Below are positions 43,344 through 54,018 of a DNA stretch of 64,000 nucleotides, in pieces (position 1 is the first letter of the stretch; each line of letters starts with the position of its first letter). A model generated the notes under the pieces. That model was not told the origin of the DNA, ran no database searches, and saw only the letters and a list, made by a program, of their open reading frames with translations. The stretch comes from Notospermus geniculatus (Eukaryota > Nemertea > Pilidiophora > Heteronemertea > Lineidae): contig NMRB01000214.1 in assembly GCA_002633025.1 (NCBI GenBank), positions 300,739-364,738 of the forward strand. The letters run 5' to 3'. Both the position numbers and the translations under genes were made by a program.

Positions 43344-46252
43344 TCAGCTGTCACATGCCAGCATGTTTGCCTGCCCAGCTCTCGTGATCACGATCTCGCA
43401 TGCAGACTGGTTCCATGGCTCTCCATCCACCTGCATTGGGGCCTTTCCTTTAGTCAGTGTGATCTGAAATGGGCAGAATTCTGCTGATGTCACCGCAAGA
43501 TGATTTTATGGCTGGTGCAACATTAGCCAAGTAATAAATTGCCAGGTGGTTTGAGAAGTACTCGTAATGACTTGACATTAAAGCAAATGGCTCGCGGGGT
43601 TTGTTTTGATTTTTGATGGTACCTCCCATAGAGAGTGAATCTAGCCTCCAGGCAAAACCGTGCCCCAGTCATAGGCAAAACCTGTGCAAATTAATATCCG
43701 AATGTGCACCTGGAGATGAGGTTCCATTAAAATTTGTTAAAATGGATTAATGACATTTTCAAAATCAGTCGGCCAAAATGTACATTTTGTACTATTCACA
43801 TTGATTTCGAAGCAGCAGATTTTGCAGAATACGCCTCCGAAGTTTGGCTGTCTAATGCATTTCCCATTAAACTAAAATCGTTCTTTCGCCTTTTTCTCAA
43901 AACGGCGCTTGATATTGAGCATATGTCAACAAACAACTGTCAACAAACCCCACGAGCGATTTGCTTTAAGGAGAGGGTGTTTGATAGATACGACGTACCT
44001 TGACAGTCTGAGCCTGACCAAACCTGTATGGTTCGGCGAGACCTACTTGTAACTGGGCGATATGGAATGACGAGTACAGACCCATTACTTCAACTAAACC
44101 ATCATCATACCTGAAAGAAAGACAGAGAGAAAGAAGGATTAGGGTATGAAGGAAAGAAATGTCTCACAGTATCTCCCGTTCATGATTGTTCCTCTCACCA
44201 TACATGGGGATTTACTGTCACCCCATATATGGGTGAATTCACCATCATGGCACTGATTTGTTGACCCATTTTCTTTCCATTCCATTACGAAACATCTTTG
44301 ATGAGAAAAAGTCGCAGTGAACCTACCTTGCTTGTTTATCCAGAGCTCCTAGACCTATATCCCACGGTCGGCAACCACCTCCCCAGCTACTGATGTTGAG
44401 AACAACTATCCCTTCGATTTCAGGAACCTGTACTTCTACACCGTCCAGCTCAAGCTGTAATTATGATGCACAAATTGAAATTGAAATAATCATCACCTTC
44501 AACATAGAATTGTACATCATCATTATGGTACTGAGGAATGAAATGACAGAATTTGGTAGTAAACTTAGGTCTTGTGTCCTCCCAAGATGTGCTCGCTGAG
44601 GGTGGTTCCCCATCTCTACACTCACCTTAATTCTCTTCTGAAGATCTTTACATTCTCTCTCAAGTATGTCCTTCGTTCCATATGTGAAATACCACAGCTG
44701 AAGTGGGAAGATATAGATGGGTATATACCTACTCACTGGGTAGGAAGAACAAATGATTTGTATGCAGGAAAAGTTAAAAAACAACAGTTCATACCTTGTT
44801 GATGAGCCTGCTCCCGAACAGATGAGGCTGACTCTCACGATGCTGGTGAAAGTTGAGGGTAACACGGGCATCTACTCCTATACTGGTGTAATTATTCATC
44901 ATCATTGTCTAAACAAAAATAAAATACATATGTGCATATGAACCAAATCATATTTGTTAATGAGTAGACAGTAGAAGCCAATGCTACAATCGGTCTTCGA
45001 CATTCACACATTACGGTACTGTACATTGACCTGCTATCAACTTAGTGTGAGACTGAGTTCGTACTTCAGGTAGGTGATGGACCTGCTGAGCTTACCTTCC
45101 TTCTCCTTGGCAATCCTATCCCGAGTTTCTTATGACCTGTGACCTCAACTTTCCACCTAAAAAACATCACAAAAATATCAGCACAATGAATTAAACTTTC
45201 CTCTGAATCTTTTATTCACGGAAATGGGAGTTCATGTTCAGAATATCAGCTTTTGAGAAAAACTTGAGAAAATCCACTGGAAACCTTGGCCAAAGGATAA
45301 TTTAGGCATGGGATGTTGTAGCAAAACGTACCTGTCAAGTTTGACATACTTGGCCATCTCCAGTTTATCCAGTATTTCCTCAATGTTGGTCTCGGCGTTA
45401 ACGTATCCCTCCCCCCACTGTAGCACACGGGAGAGATCATTCCCCGTCCCAAGGGGTAAGATGGACACATATGGGGCAGGCTGGATGAAAGGAACAGAAT
45501 AATATCAAACTTATGATAAGAGCAGAAAGAAGTGCCTGTAGAAAACCTGTGGTGTCAAGGATAGTCACCCTCTGGAACTTTAGCAGTGGCAGAGGCCGAT
45601 GTTTTCACTGCACCACTCCGATGACCCCATGATTGCACAATTGTAGAATTGATCACTTACATTTAAACCTAACCTGTCAATTGCGTTCAGTACCCATCCG
45701 ATGGTCCCATCGCCACCACAGACCAAGACTCGACATGTAATATTTGGCACTAGGTGGCACCATTCAAGGGCATTCTCTGGCGGCAGGTCATGAAGATCAA
45801 TCACCTGAAGAAAAGCAAGAAATATACCAATACCATGCCAGTGGGGTGGAGGGAATGACAATCCCCTGGCTCAATGGTCTGGTTACTGTAGGACGGATTC
45901 TTTATGAATCTGATACTCACTTGTGCTGGATTAAGCAGTCTCCTAAATGCTTGAAGTATGAGCTCTCCATCCCCGTTCCCACTTTTACGATTGGCTATCA
46001 CAACAAGAGGACTCCAGTCTTTGATTGGTGGCTCTCTGACTGACCCCACAACCAAATGTCATGGGCCTCTGATATATTACAATATACCGGGTGAGTGAAC
46101 ATGTCCATCATGACCCAGCGGTGACCTTTACTGATATCTCTGACCTTGACATCATAATGTGGTTTTCTGTTCCGCTTGCAACACTTTGTGATAATGACAG
46201 TCAGAATCACCATGAAGGTAACAAACCCCATGATTATTAGGAATGAAGCCAT
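43344..46252 (-). CDS. DGKE: Diacylglycerol kinase epsilon-like, C1 domains missing in this assembly
   Basis: Exons: 46252-about 46070; about 46039-45921; 45804-45661; 45480-45332; 45156-45096; 44908-44795; 44697-44626; 44454-44327; 44110-43999; 43463-43344 (TGA). From the second exon on, all phases agree. DGKE phosphorylates diacylglycerol to phosphatidate at membranes. Seen: an N-terminal membrane helix ([16 protein letters not shown]), [17 protein letters not shown] before the first C1 finger, the catalytic [15 protein letters not shown] and [19 protein letters not shown], then accessory-domain motifs ([38 protein letters not shown]). The single N-terminal helix and the absence of other domains point to epsilon. 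After PVYCNI the two cysteine-rich C1 fingers (about 130 residues) are absent. Only about 30 nt separate the helix exon from the catalytic exon, and the frames differ. Confidence 0.87.
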
Positions 46253-46613
46253 CTGTAATCTAGAATATAAAGGAATTGAAATAATCAAGATAATGAAATA
46301 TATTAGCCAATAATCTTAAGTTTATTGGATTCTAATCTTCAAAAGGTAAAGTACCATGAGTACGGTACATTTTGTATAACAAACTGTCATGTAGGCCTAC
46401 ATGATACATGTAGATTATATCCGATCAGCATCAAAATTAGACGTCATGGAATGATGTCATTAGGCCTACATAAAATCATCACCAATCATCAACTAGCAGG
46501 CCTATTGCTGACTGGCGACAGTGTTAGTGTTGTAGCTAAAGCCGAATGAGGTTTGACTGACTTGAGTTAATGATGATGACATGAAATGATGTCTGAATGT
46601 TAGGCCTATAGCC

Positions 46614-47073
46614 GGGTTCGTAAGAAGACCGGAATACACCAAAATACGCCGAAATACCACTGAAAACAGGGTTAAAAGGCTTCTTTTCAATGTTATACAA
46701 TCATGATAGTAGTGAGGCAATGTATCGTATCAATCTAATGTAAAAATTCATTTATCAGTCTCAAGATTCGACCGATTTGAACAGAAACATGAGAAACATC
46801 GCCCGGCGGGTGTTTTCGGCGATTGACCGCCGCCATATTGGATTTGGATACAAACACGCGGGATGCAAGATGGCGACCGCTGGCCGCCGAAAACACCTGT
46901 TGCGATGTTTCTTAAGTTGCCTGTGTGAATTTTCAGGCTGATCTTGCCCTCTCCTGCCTCGTATCATGTAATAAATATCATAGGTACAACATAAGAGTGA
47001 AATTAAGCCATTTTTATCGTGTTTTCGGCAGTATTCCGGCGTATTTCGGTGTATTCCGGTCTTCTTATGAACC
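46614..47073. mobile_element. MITE, 460 bp, with 10-bp target-site duplication
   Basis: The terminal inverted repeats are GGGTTCGTAAGAAGACCGGA and the complement of GGTTCATAAGAAGACCGGAA, continuing through ATACACC. GCCTATAGCC occurs directly on both sides (46604-46613 and 47074-47083). The centre carries a second palindrome (GAAACATCG...GTGTTTTCGGCG and the reverse). Non-coding. A 9-11 bp duplication is typical of Mutator-like transposons. Confidence 0.87.
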
Positions 47074-47146
47074 GCCTATAGCCTAGGCCTACCGGTATCA
47101 TATTCATGTAGCTACAGATAAGACCGATGATGGAGATGGTGTGGCC

Positions 47147-47255
47147 GTGGTGGTGGTGGTGGTGATGATGATGATGATGGCCTGGATGATCATCATCATC
47201 ATGTAGGCCTACATAGGCCTACATGATGTGATGATGATTGATGATGATGATTTGT
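47147..47255. repeat. GGT/GAT microsatellite region
   Basis: Runs of GGT, GAT and CAT triplets, broken by TAGGCCTACATAGGCCTACA. Confidence 0.8.
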
Positions 47256-48834
47256 TTTGATGATCAGATTTCATGATTTTGACAATCACAATGACATCAC
47301 CTGCTGTGCTGTCGTGCTGATCACCATCCCATGAATGATCACATAAAACTTACTGAAGATTTTTCCTCACACCCGCTTTTCTTCATCCCCGACAGGAGAA
47401 CGCTGCTTTAGCCACAACTAGAACGACTCATATTACACATCATCAAATGATTTAGTACAAAAACGAGGAAATAAATCTGACAGACTGAAACAAAATGTTC
47501 TCAAATTTGTTACGACACTAGTGCCTCCTATCGGCAACATGATACATCAGACATAGCGAGCTAGTCTGAGTATAGGAAACCGATACAGGTTTTCATTTTC
47601 TGCATCAAATGAAATCATGCAACCTTTCTAGTTATTTTAGAACTAATAAATCATTTATTGAAATGCTACCGATTACAAAACTTCCGTTTATACTGAGTAA
47701 GTCTACACTTTTGTCATCGCTGTCGTTTTTCATCGAAGACTCTGATAGCGTGTTCGGAAAGCTTCCTCGGGGTAGACTCACTCAGTCAGTCGCCACGCGC
47801 GGCGCTGGAGTAGCTTCCCTGTAATGGTAATGTAAGAGTCTGACCGCGTGAGACTATCCTCGGGGAGGCTCGGGGAAGCGGGAGAGCGTTCGGTAAGGTA
47901 TTTGGCAGGCTGCCAAGGCTTCCTCGAACCTGGCCGAAGTGAGCGACTCGCCGAGTCGCTCACTTGGGGAAACTCCCGGCATGCATTTCGTTTTCTTTCC
48001 AATCCGACATGCTGATTGGCTAAACGTGGAACATTTCACGCCTGCAACCCACAGTAGTACCTTTCCCCCATTCTACGTTGTGAGATACTTTTTCGATGTT
48101 TCACTTCTGACGAGACGAAAAGTATCTCTACTGTATGAAGGATGTGAAATAAGAAATAAACGGGTTTCCAAGGTGAAGGTCATCACGCCCTTCTTCCAGA
48201 CTAGAACCCACGGACTCTCGCATAAGGCATCAACCGCCAGCACTAAGGGACAAACGCCTCAAACCACTAGGCTAAATCCCTATCTTCAAAAAAGATAGTT
48301 CAATAGCCCGTGTTAAAGGAGGCATCCATCAGTACCCTGCGAGTAGCCCCAACAATCTCAGGCCCTAGCCGACCAACTAATGGGCATGCGCAAGACCTAC
48401 TGCGCATGCGCAGCTTAGTACACATTGCTACTATGCAAAACATTTCGGTGTGTGTTGGAGAATGTATGATTTATGATTACAATACAATGCATACGTGGAT
48501 ACCCTAGCAATCCGACAGTTACTCAACATGGGGCGAGGTTGATTGGTGGTAGTTCAGTAACATTGTCAATAGAGGTCTCCCTTAACGCGGGGATATTTAC
48601 CGCAGGACAGGGAAGGAATACAGTGCCCCTTTAACAAAACATTTTTCAATGAAGACACAAGAAGGAAACCAATATGGACGATTCTCAAATTCGCAGATTT
48701 GCACACTTCCGCCGAAATCGCAACCAGAACCTTGATCTGAAACTGGCCAACGTGACGCCATCCATGATTCAGCTACAGTATGGTTGACTCTGACGCAACG
48801 TCTTCGAACTGTCATTGGGTTGTCTGCATCAGTT

Positions 48835-51800
48835 TCAGACCGAGGTTGTGGTTGAGATTTTGGCAGAAGTGCGCAGATCTTTTGTCGTTACATCGATTTG
48901 AGAACGGTCTATTGAGAGGCAAGTCGCGTGGATATTTCCTTCCCCCTTACCTGAAAAACAAGCCTCGTTCCTTCTATGGAGTATGACAACTGTAACAATA
49001 ACAGCCACAACCATGAGGACCAGGATTATTATTGCAATGATCATCCAAACATTGGTGCCGTCTCCTCCTGTTACGCCATCTTTTACCCAAATGTAAGTGC
49101 CGCCTTCCCTAGTTTCTGCAACTGGCATTGAACGAAACACGAGATCTTGTCTGTCAAACACCTCCAAAAACAGAAGGAGAACACTCTTTACCATTGCCGA
49201 CCCCTCGATCTCGAAGCTCATCTCTCCAGCTGTCTGATTCGTCACTAGGTGCTCACGACACATATCCAGCGCATCTATACGACAGTATTTGATTTGAAGT
49301 GCCGTATAAGAATGACGAAGGGGAACCCATCTTGCCGTCATTCGAGTCCCGTGTTGTTTAACGTTCGTCAGTGTTGTGTTCGGAGCATCTGCAATAGACA
49401 ATGTTATACTGTAGACATTGAACACAAATCTAACTTCTTTAGACTTTCATAAAAGTCTGACTTTTCTCAATGCTTCAAGCAAAGTCTAACTTCAACAAAA
49501 CTTTAGGCTCAAGTCCGACCATAGCATGTTTGGACTGGACTTAGCCTAAAGTATAGCTGAAGTTAGACTTTCTCTTTGCTTGAAGCATTGAGAAAAGTTG
49601 GACTTTAATGAAAGCGAGGAGCTCTGATAGTCAAGTGGTTGTCACGTCTGCTCAGCAAGCGACAGGTCCCGATTTCGAATCCAGCCTGGGTAATGGAATT
49701 AATCATTCCCGGCTCTTCACGTCCATTGCATGGGACAGTAAGCCCTGGTGCCGTGTACCTTGTGCCATTGGCTGGTATTCATAAAAGTTAGCAAATACTT
49801 TTACTTAAGATTTACACAGCGAGGTCTAATGTAAATGTACTACAAAACCTTTTATGAATACCAGCCAATATCAGGACAAGTAAAAGACCCCATCCAAGTG
49901 AGGAACATGAGTAGCTTGAGATGGCCTCTTCCATACTTACCAGGGCTAATGCTATGGCTTCGGCCCTGAGGGAAAAATCCAATACAAATACAAATATCAA
50001 CCTTAATGGTATTGGGATAGTCTGTTGATAAGAGAACGTACCTCCTTTCATTACCCCGAAGGTAAAAACTGAGATCCCAACATCGTTGACTACTTTAGCC
50101 GAGTATTCCCCGTAATCATCCAACGAAACAGCTTCCTTAAACAAGGTGTATGTCGAATCGTTGGCTTTTCCGGCTGAAAATCCTTGATCAGTGGCCGAGT
50201 GATTGTATTGGTCGAACCAGGAGACATTTGTGGGTGGTGGATTGGCAATCACACGCAGAACGAACCACACACTCTCCGATGGTGTGCGGAAGACCGTGAG
50301 AACCTTCTGGAAGTTGGGGTTCCATTTGGCCTTGTCTGAAAATGATGACAGCCCAATGTTCATACCAAGTTATTTAAAGCGAGGAATCCACCTGTGATTT
50401 TCAACCGGATTTTGTTTTGTGACCGGGCACTTGATCGCCGATCGAGGATCAGTAGTGGACTACTCTCCATTCCAGTTCCGATTGGCGCGAGGTTTATGAA
50501 CGATAGCTCCGCAACGGCTGGGCCGATTTTGATGAAACATACGTCAATCGACTTGTCTTTCTTGGCGGTACAGCCATCATCACTGTCATTTTCTCGAAAA
50601 ACGTGACAGGAAAAAGTTCTTTCACAAACCACAGTTCGTGTCTACGGCCGAAATGGCGGCCATTTTGAAATGACGCAATGCATCGTGCACGTGTAAACTG
50701 CACTGAACAGCATAGCGAAATGAAATGGGTTTTGAGAAAGGGATCCGTTATGCAGGCCTTACGCGAAAAATGAAGATAGCAGAAAGATACCGGCAAGAAA
50801 GACAAGTTATTGATGTATGGTATGTTGAATTTGACCCAGCCGTTGCGGTGATATCGGCTGAAAACCTCGCGCCACTGGGATTTGGAATGAACTGTAGGGG
50901 AGACCGGGGCTGGTTGTAACACTTTTTCTTTTGAGGTCGATTACTTCCTAATTACAAGAGGTATTTATAACCTGCTTGGTCTTTTGAATATTTGATATCA
51001 ATGGTCACTTATGCACTAAACAAAGTTTAGTCATTTCTATCCATGTCTCTGAAAAATGGGTCCAAAGTCGAGTGGTACCACCTGCCCCGTCAAAAAATTT
51101 CGGGGTTGGTTGTAACACATCTCATAAAGTGAGCATGGCAAATTTCCCTTTACTTCTTCATGTGTTTTTCAAAACGGCACGGGTATTTGTCTCCTAAATA
51201 AACTTCTAAACACAGCAAATCCGTTCTTCTTACAAAAAATAATCGATTCAACAGTCTATAGGATGAGGGGTGAGGATTGATGAAAACCTTAATTTTGCCT
51301 ATCTCCAAGTGGTGAGGTAAGCAATTTGGTTTTTTGCCATTTTATCAAAACCTGAAAAAGTGAGATAGGCAAATATCTTAGCAGGGTGACGATGTTACCA
51401 TGTTTGTTACAACCAACCCCACCTATAGTTCAGGTCAAATGTGGGCTGCAATACCAAAGCATGTGGAAGTGGGCCTTATCACTCTGGACCAGTTGTACAG
51501 GCTTTACATCATTATTCAAATAGTATCCAAACAAACTTCTAAAACTGCACAGGCAGTGAAGCAGAAGAGATTTTCTGATCAGGTCATTTTTTACTTTCAT
51601 GTACTAAAAACGGTTTTTGTCGATTTTTTGGAAAGTCAATTCGGACATTCAGATGCCCTTTGGTACAAAGGTGGCCGGTATCAATGTCAATATATGTGAG
51701 GAAACTCAGCCCTTCCCAGTGGATATTCAAGGAAATATTAGCTCTGTTACAACCTACCCCTGTTACAACCAGCCCCGGTCTCCCCTAGTTATGTGATTTC

Positions 51801-54016
51801 CACCACGAGTGAAGATGCGATCAATTTCAGGTCAGGGACCAGTATCAGTTCCTTATGGTCATATTCGAACATTCTTATATGTCTACTTACACAAAATATC
51901 GATATTCAAGGTAGCATCAGCGAAGCCTCCAGGTGAATAATTGACGACCTGACATTGATATGGTCCAGTCTGTGTATACTTCACTCCTCTAACCGTATAT
52001 GTCCGTGATCTTTCATTCTGTATTTCCTTGCTCTTATAGTACCAGCTGTATCTATACGTTGTTGGGTTACCTCCGCTAGCTCCACAGGTTAATGTGACGT
52101 CATCCCCTTCTTTCACTTTCTTTGGCTTTGCTGATAGAGAGGCACTTGGAGGGTCTGAAATAATGAAAGCTACAGCCTGTCACAGTTTTTTGCCAACTCT
52201 TGTCCAGTTTCTAGGCTCTGGCAAATTATCAAACCCAAGTCATTTTCTGATCACAATAGAGAGTTTTCGCAAAGCCCCCGAAATGCCAACGCGAACGCTA
52301 AACCAATTGTTCGATGCCACGAAGAGAGCACCGAACAAAAGGATAGACGTTCGTGTTGGCGTTTTGGGGACTTTACGAAAACTCTGTACCGGTAATGTTA
52401 TTAGTACTCATACGCACAGACAGATTAAGGCCTAGCGTGCAGCGGACTTGCAACTGGAATCCACTTGCGACTGGTGATCGATCTACACATTGCACGCACA
52501 TCGCAAATTCAGCAACTCAGAAAAACTAGGAGGATCCAATCAGTCGTCATGTCCTGACTGCATACATCGCAGTTGCGACTGGCAACAACTCAGGTAACAT
52601 CCGAGGTGTTGAGACTTGACGAGACTAGGTTTCGTTCAGAAAACTGGCACTGATCAGTCGCAAGCCCGCGTACATCTTTGCGACTGAACGAAACTGGATA
52701 CAACTATAGTCACTAGAAAGTTGAACAATTCACAGCGACTGGCGATTTCTCAGTTCCAGCGAGTCGCAAGTTTGCATTCATCCACCGTTTCTGGCGACTG
52801 ATCAGTCACCTCTAGTTCCAGCTAGATGCAAGGGCCCAACGCGCCGCGTAGTGGCGAACAGCGAAGCTAGCCAAAGACTTTTCACGGGTCAGTCATTAGA
52901 ATTGGACTCATAGGAGATATGCACCTAATGTTCAGATGGAATATACCGGGCGGTTGGTTCACGTTTTTAGTGGCTGTGAACGTTAGATGGGTACATTAGG
53001 TACATTTGCCGGGGAATTGCTCTGTGGTTGTTGTAAAGTGTGATTTTTGTAAGATTTTTCTGAGTTGCAACGTCATTTCTAATTATCATAAATATGTTGA
53101 TGGCTAGAATGTATTATAAAAACATTTATTCAGCAGCCACCAGCATGACATGGCCCGCTGGCGCATCGGTAGTGCGTGCGGCTATGAATCAGGGGCACCG
53201 TGGGGCACCGGGTTCGAGCCTTGCGAGCGGCTACTTTTCACGCGTCTGTTTCTCTGTTATATTTTTTTTGCTGAACATTTTTAAGTCGCAGGAGGAATAT
53301 CTCCCCAGCCCTTCCATTTTCCTACAAAACTGCATAACCCTACTTGCTAATAAATACTTATAACCACAGATCCCTGTCAGCTGTCCTGCATTCAGAGAGA
53401 CATTCCCCTCCCAGCCACCAAAAATATCAACAACCCAACTAACGTTCAAGACTACTGGCTCCTCCCAGTCACCAGGTAGCTCAGTGGTGACTATAGTTGT
53501 CTCCAGTAAGACGTCTACCTGTGTAACGAGAGTTACACCACGACGATTCCGCGAGGGGATCAGACCCCGGGATCAGACACATAAAAAAGCAAACCACGCT
53601 TCAAAGTATCCGGGGAGGTGTTATTCAGAATAAATCCAACCGAAGTAGGGAATAGGCTATCAGCGACCTTTTTTCATGAAGCTCGCCTACTGTATTGTCA
53701 ATTTGCGGACAACCTAATGTTCGCGATCGGTCCGACAAGGATTTGCGTACGGTATCCTTAGAGTTGCGAGGACTTTGTGAGTAGGGAGTTTTCGCAAAGC
53801 CCGAAACGCCAACGCGAACGAATGCCAAACCCATTGTTCGATGCCAAGAAGAGAGCACTGGACGAAAGGATAGACGTTCGCGATGGCGTTTCGGGGGCTT
53901 TGCGAAAACTCTCTAATAAGGTCCCTGAACCAGATACCAACGCACAAATCGTTTACAAACGAACATATTGAGAAAATCGGCATGAAAAGGAGAGAATGAA
54001 GCAGTAGACCAAACAT
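48835..54016 (-). CDS. IgSF single-pass transmembrane receptor-like protein
   Basis: Five exons in consistent phase: 54016-53957 (signal peptide MFGLLLHSLLFMPIFSICSF), 53518-53368, 52154-51891, 50335-50042 and 49388-48951. The third exon encodes a C2-type Ig domain (VTLTCGASGG, WYYKS, GPYQCQVVNYSPGG). The fourth encodes an Ig-like domain (NVSWFDQYN, DDYGEYSAKVVND) lacking the cysteine pair. The fifth encodes a fibronectin III-like segment, a membrane helix (WMIIAIIILVLMVVAVIVTV) and a basic juxtamembrane stretch. A strong donor (TCAG|GTAAGG) ends it at 48951, but the frame also stays open to a stop at 48835. I see no further exon. Many acceptors are followed by phase-1 boundaries, as usual for Ig modules. 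The first two exons are the weakest part. An adhesion or recognition role is inferred from architecture only. Confidence 0.66.
49444..49614. mobile_element. Foldback element in IgSF intron
   Basis: CTTTCATAAAAGTCTGACTT and the stretch CTCAATGCTTCAAGCAAAGT are mirrored on the right side, ending GACTTTAATGAAAG. Arms are about 75 bp. Confidence 0.75.
49617..49769 (+). mobile_element. tRNA-derived SINE in IgSF intron
   Basis: The A-box-like GATAGTCAAGTGGTTGTC and B-box-like GATTTCGAATCC are correctly spaced. The following body (GGGTAATGGAATTAATCATT) is not tRNA. The acceptor stem does not pair, so it is not a functional tRNA gene. Confidence 0.6.
49770..49868. mobile_element. Foldback MITE, 99 bp
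   Basis: GGCTGGTATTCATAAAAG and CTTTTATGAATACCAGCC are perfect 18-bp termini. ATT/AAT flanks extend the symmetry. Confidence 0.82.
50895..51787. mobile_element. TIR element, 893 bp, in IgSF intron
   Basis: The ends TAGGGGAGACCGGGGCTGGT and its perfect complement continue through TGTAACA, about 27 bp. A subterminal GGTTGTAACA/TGTTACAACC motif recurs four to five times inside. No transposase frame; a non-autonomous DNA element is likely. Confidence 0.85.
52259..52385. mobile_element. MITE with GAGAGTTTTCGCAAAGCCC end, copy 1
   Basis: The 127-bp element has inverted ends and an inner pair GCCAACGCGAAC / GTTCGTGTTGGC. A second copy is at 53785-53912. Both lie in introns of the IgSF gene. Confidence 0.85.
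53153..53235 (+). mobile_element. tRNA-like sequence (SINE head or tRNA pseudogene)
   Basis: The A box TGGCGCATCGGTAGTGCG and B box GGTTCGAGCC are good. The anticodon stem does not pair and the acceptor stem is one base short. A T-run follows. It is probably a SINE head or a decayed tRNA gene. Confidence 0.5.
53785..53912. mobile_element. MITE with GAGAGTTTTCGCAAAGCCC end, copy 2
   Basis: It shares ends and interior (GTTCGATGCCAAGAAGAGAG, GGATAGACGTTCG) with the copy at 52259. Same orientation. Confidence 0.85.
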
Positions 54017-54018
54017 TT

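Larger units (their letters stand above)
46253..48834. other. DGK upstream region and intergenic DNA
   Basis: The first exon of the DGK gene follows a TATTCTAG acceptor, so a non-coding exon probably lies upstream. The rest holds a 460-bp MITE, GAT/GGT trinucleotide runs and a small palindrome (GAGCGACTCGCCGAGTCGCTC, about 47941-47961). No further coding exon is supported. Confidence 0.45.

Noticed and set aside
42496-43487. Long frames of 214-312 codons
   Set aside because: They cross the N gap and consist mostly of unknown residues.
49617-49700. Functional tRNA gene
   Set aside because: A and B boxes are present but the stems do not pair; treated as a SINE head.
49944-49968. 25-nt micro-exon in the IgSF gene (CTCAG acceptor, CTG|GTAAGT donor)
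   Set aside because: Including it creates an in-frame stop; direct joining of 50042 to 49388 keeps phase.
52437-52860. Possible large TIR element
   Set aside because: CTTGCAACTGG / CCAGT...GCAAG words repeat, but I could not define matching ends.
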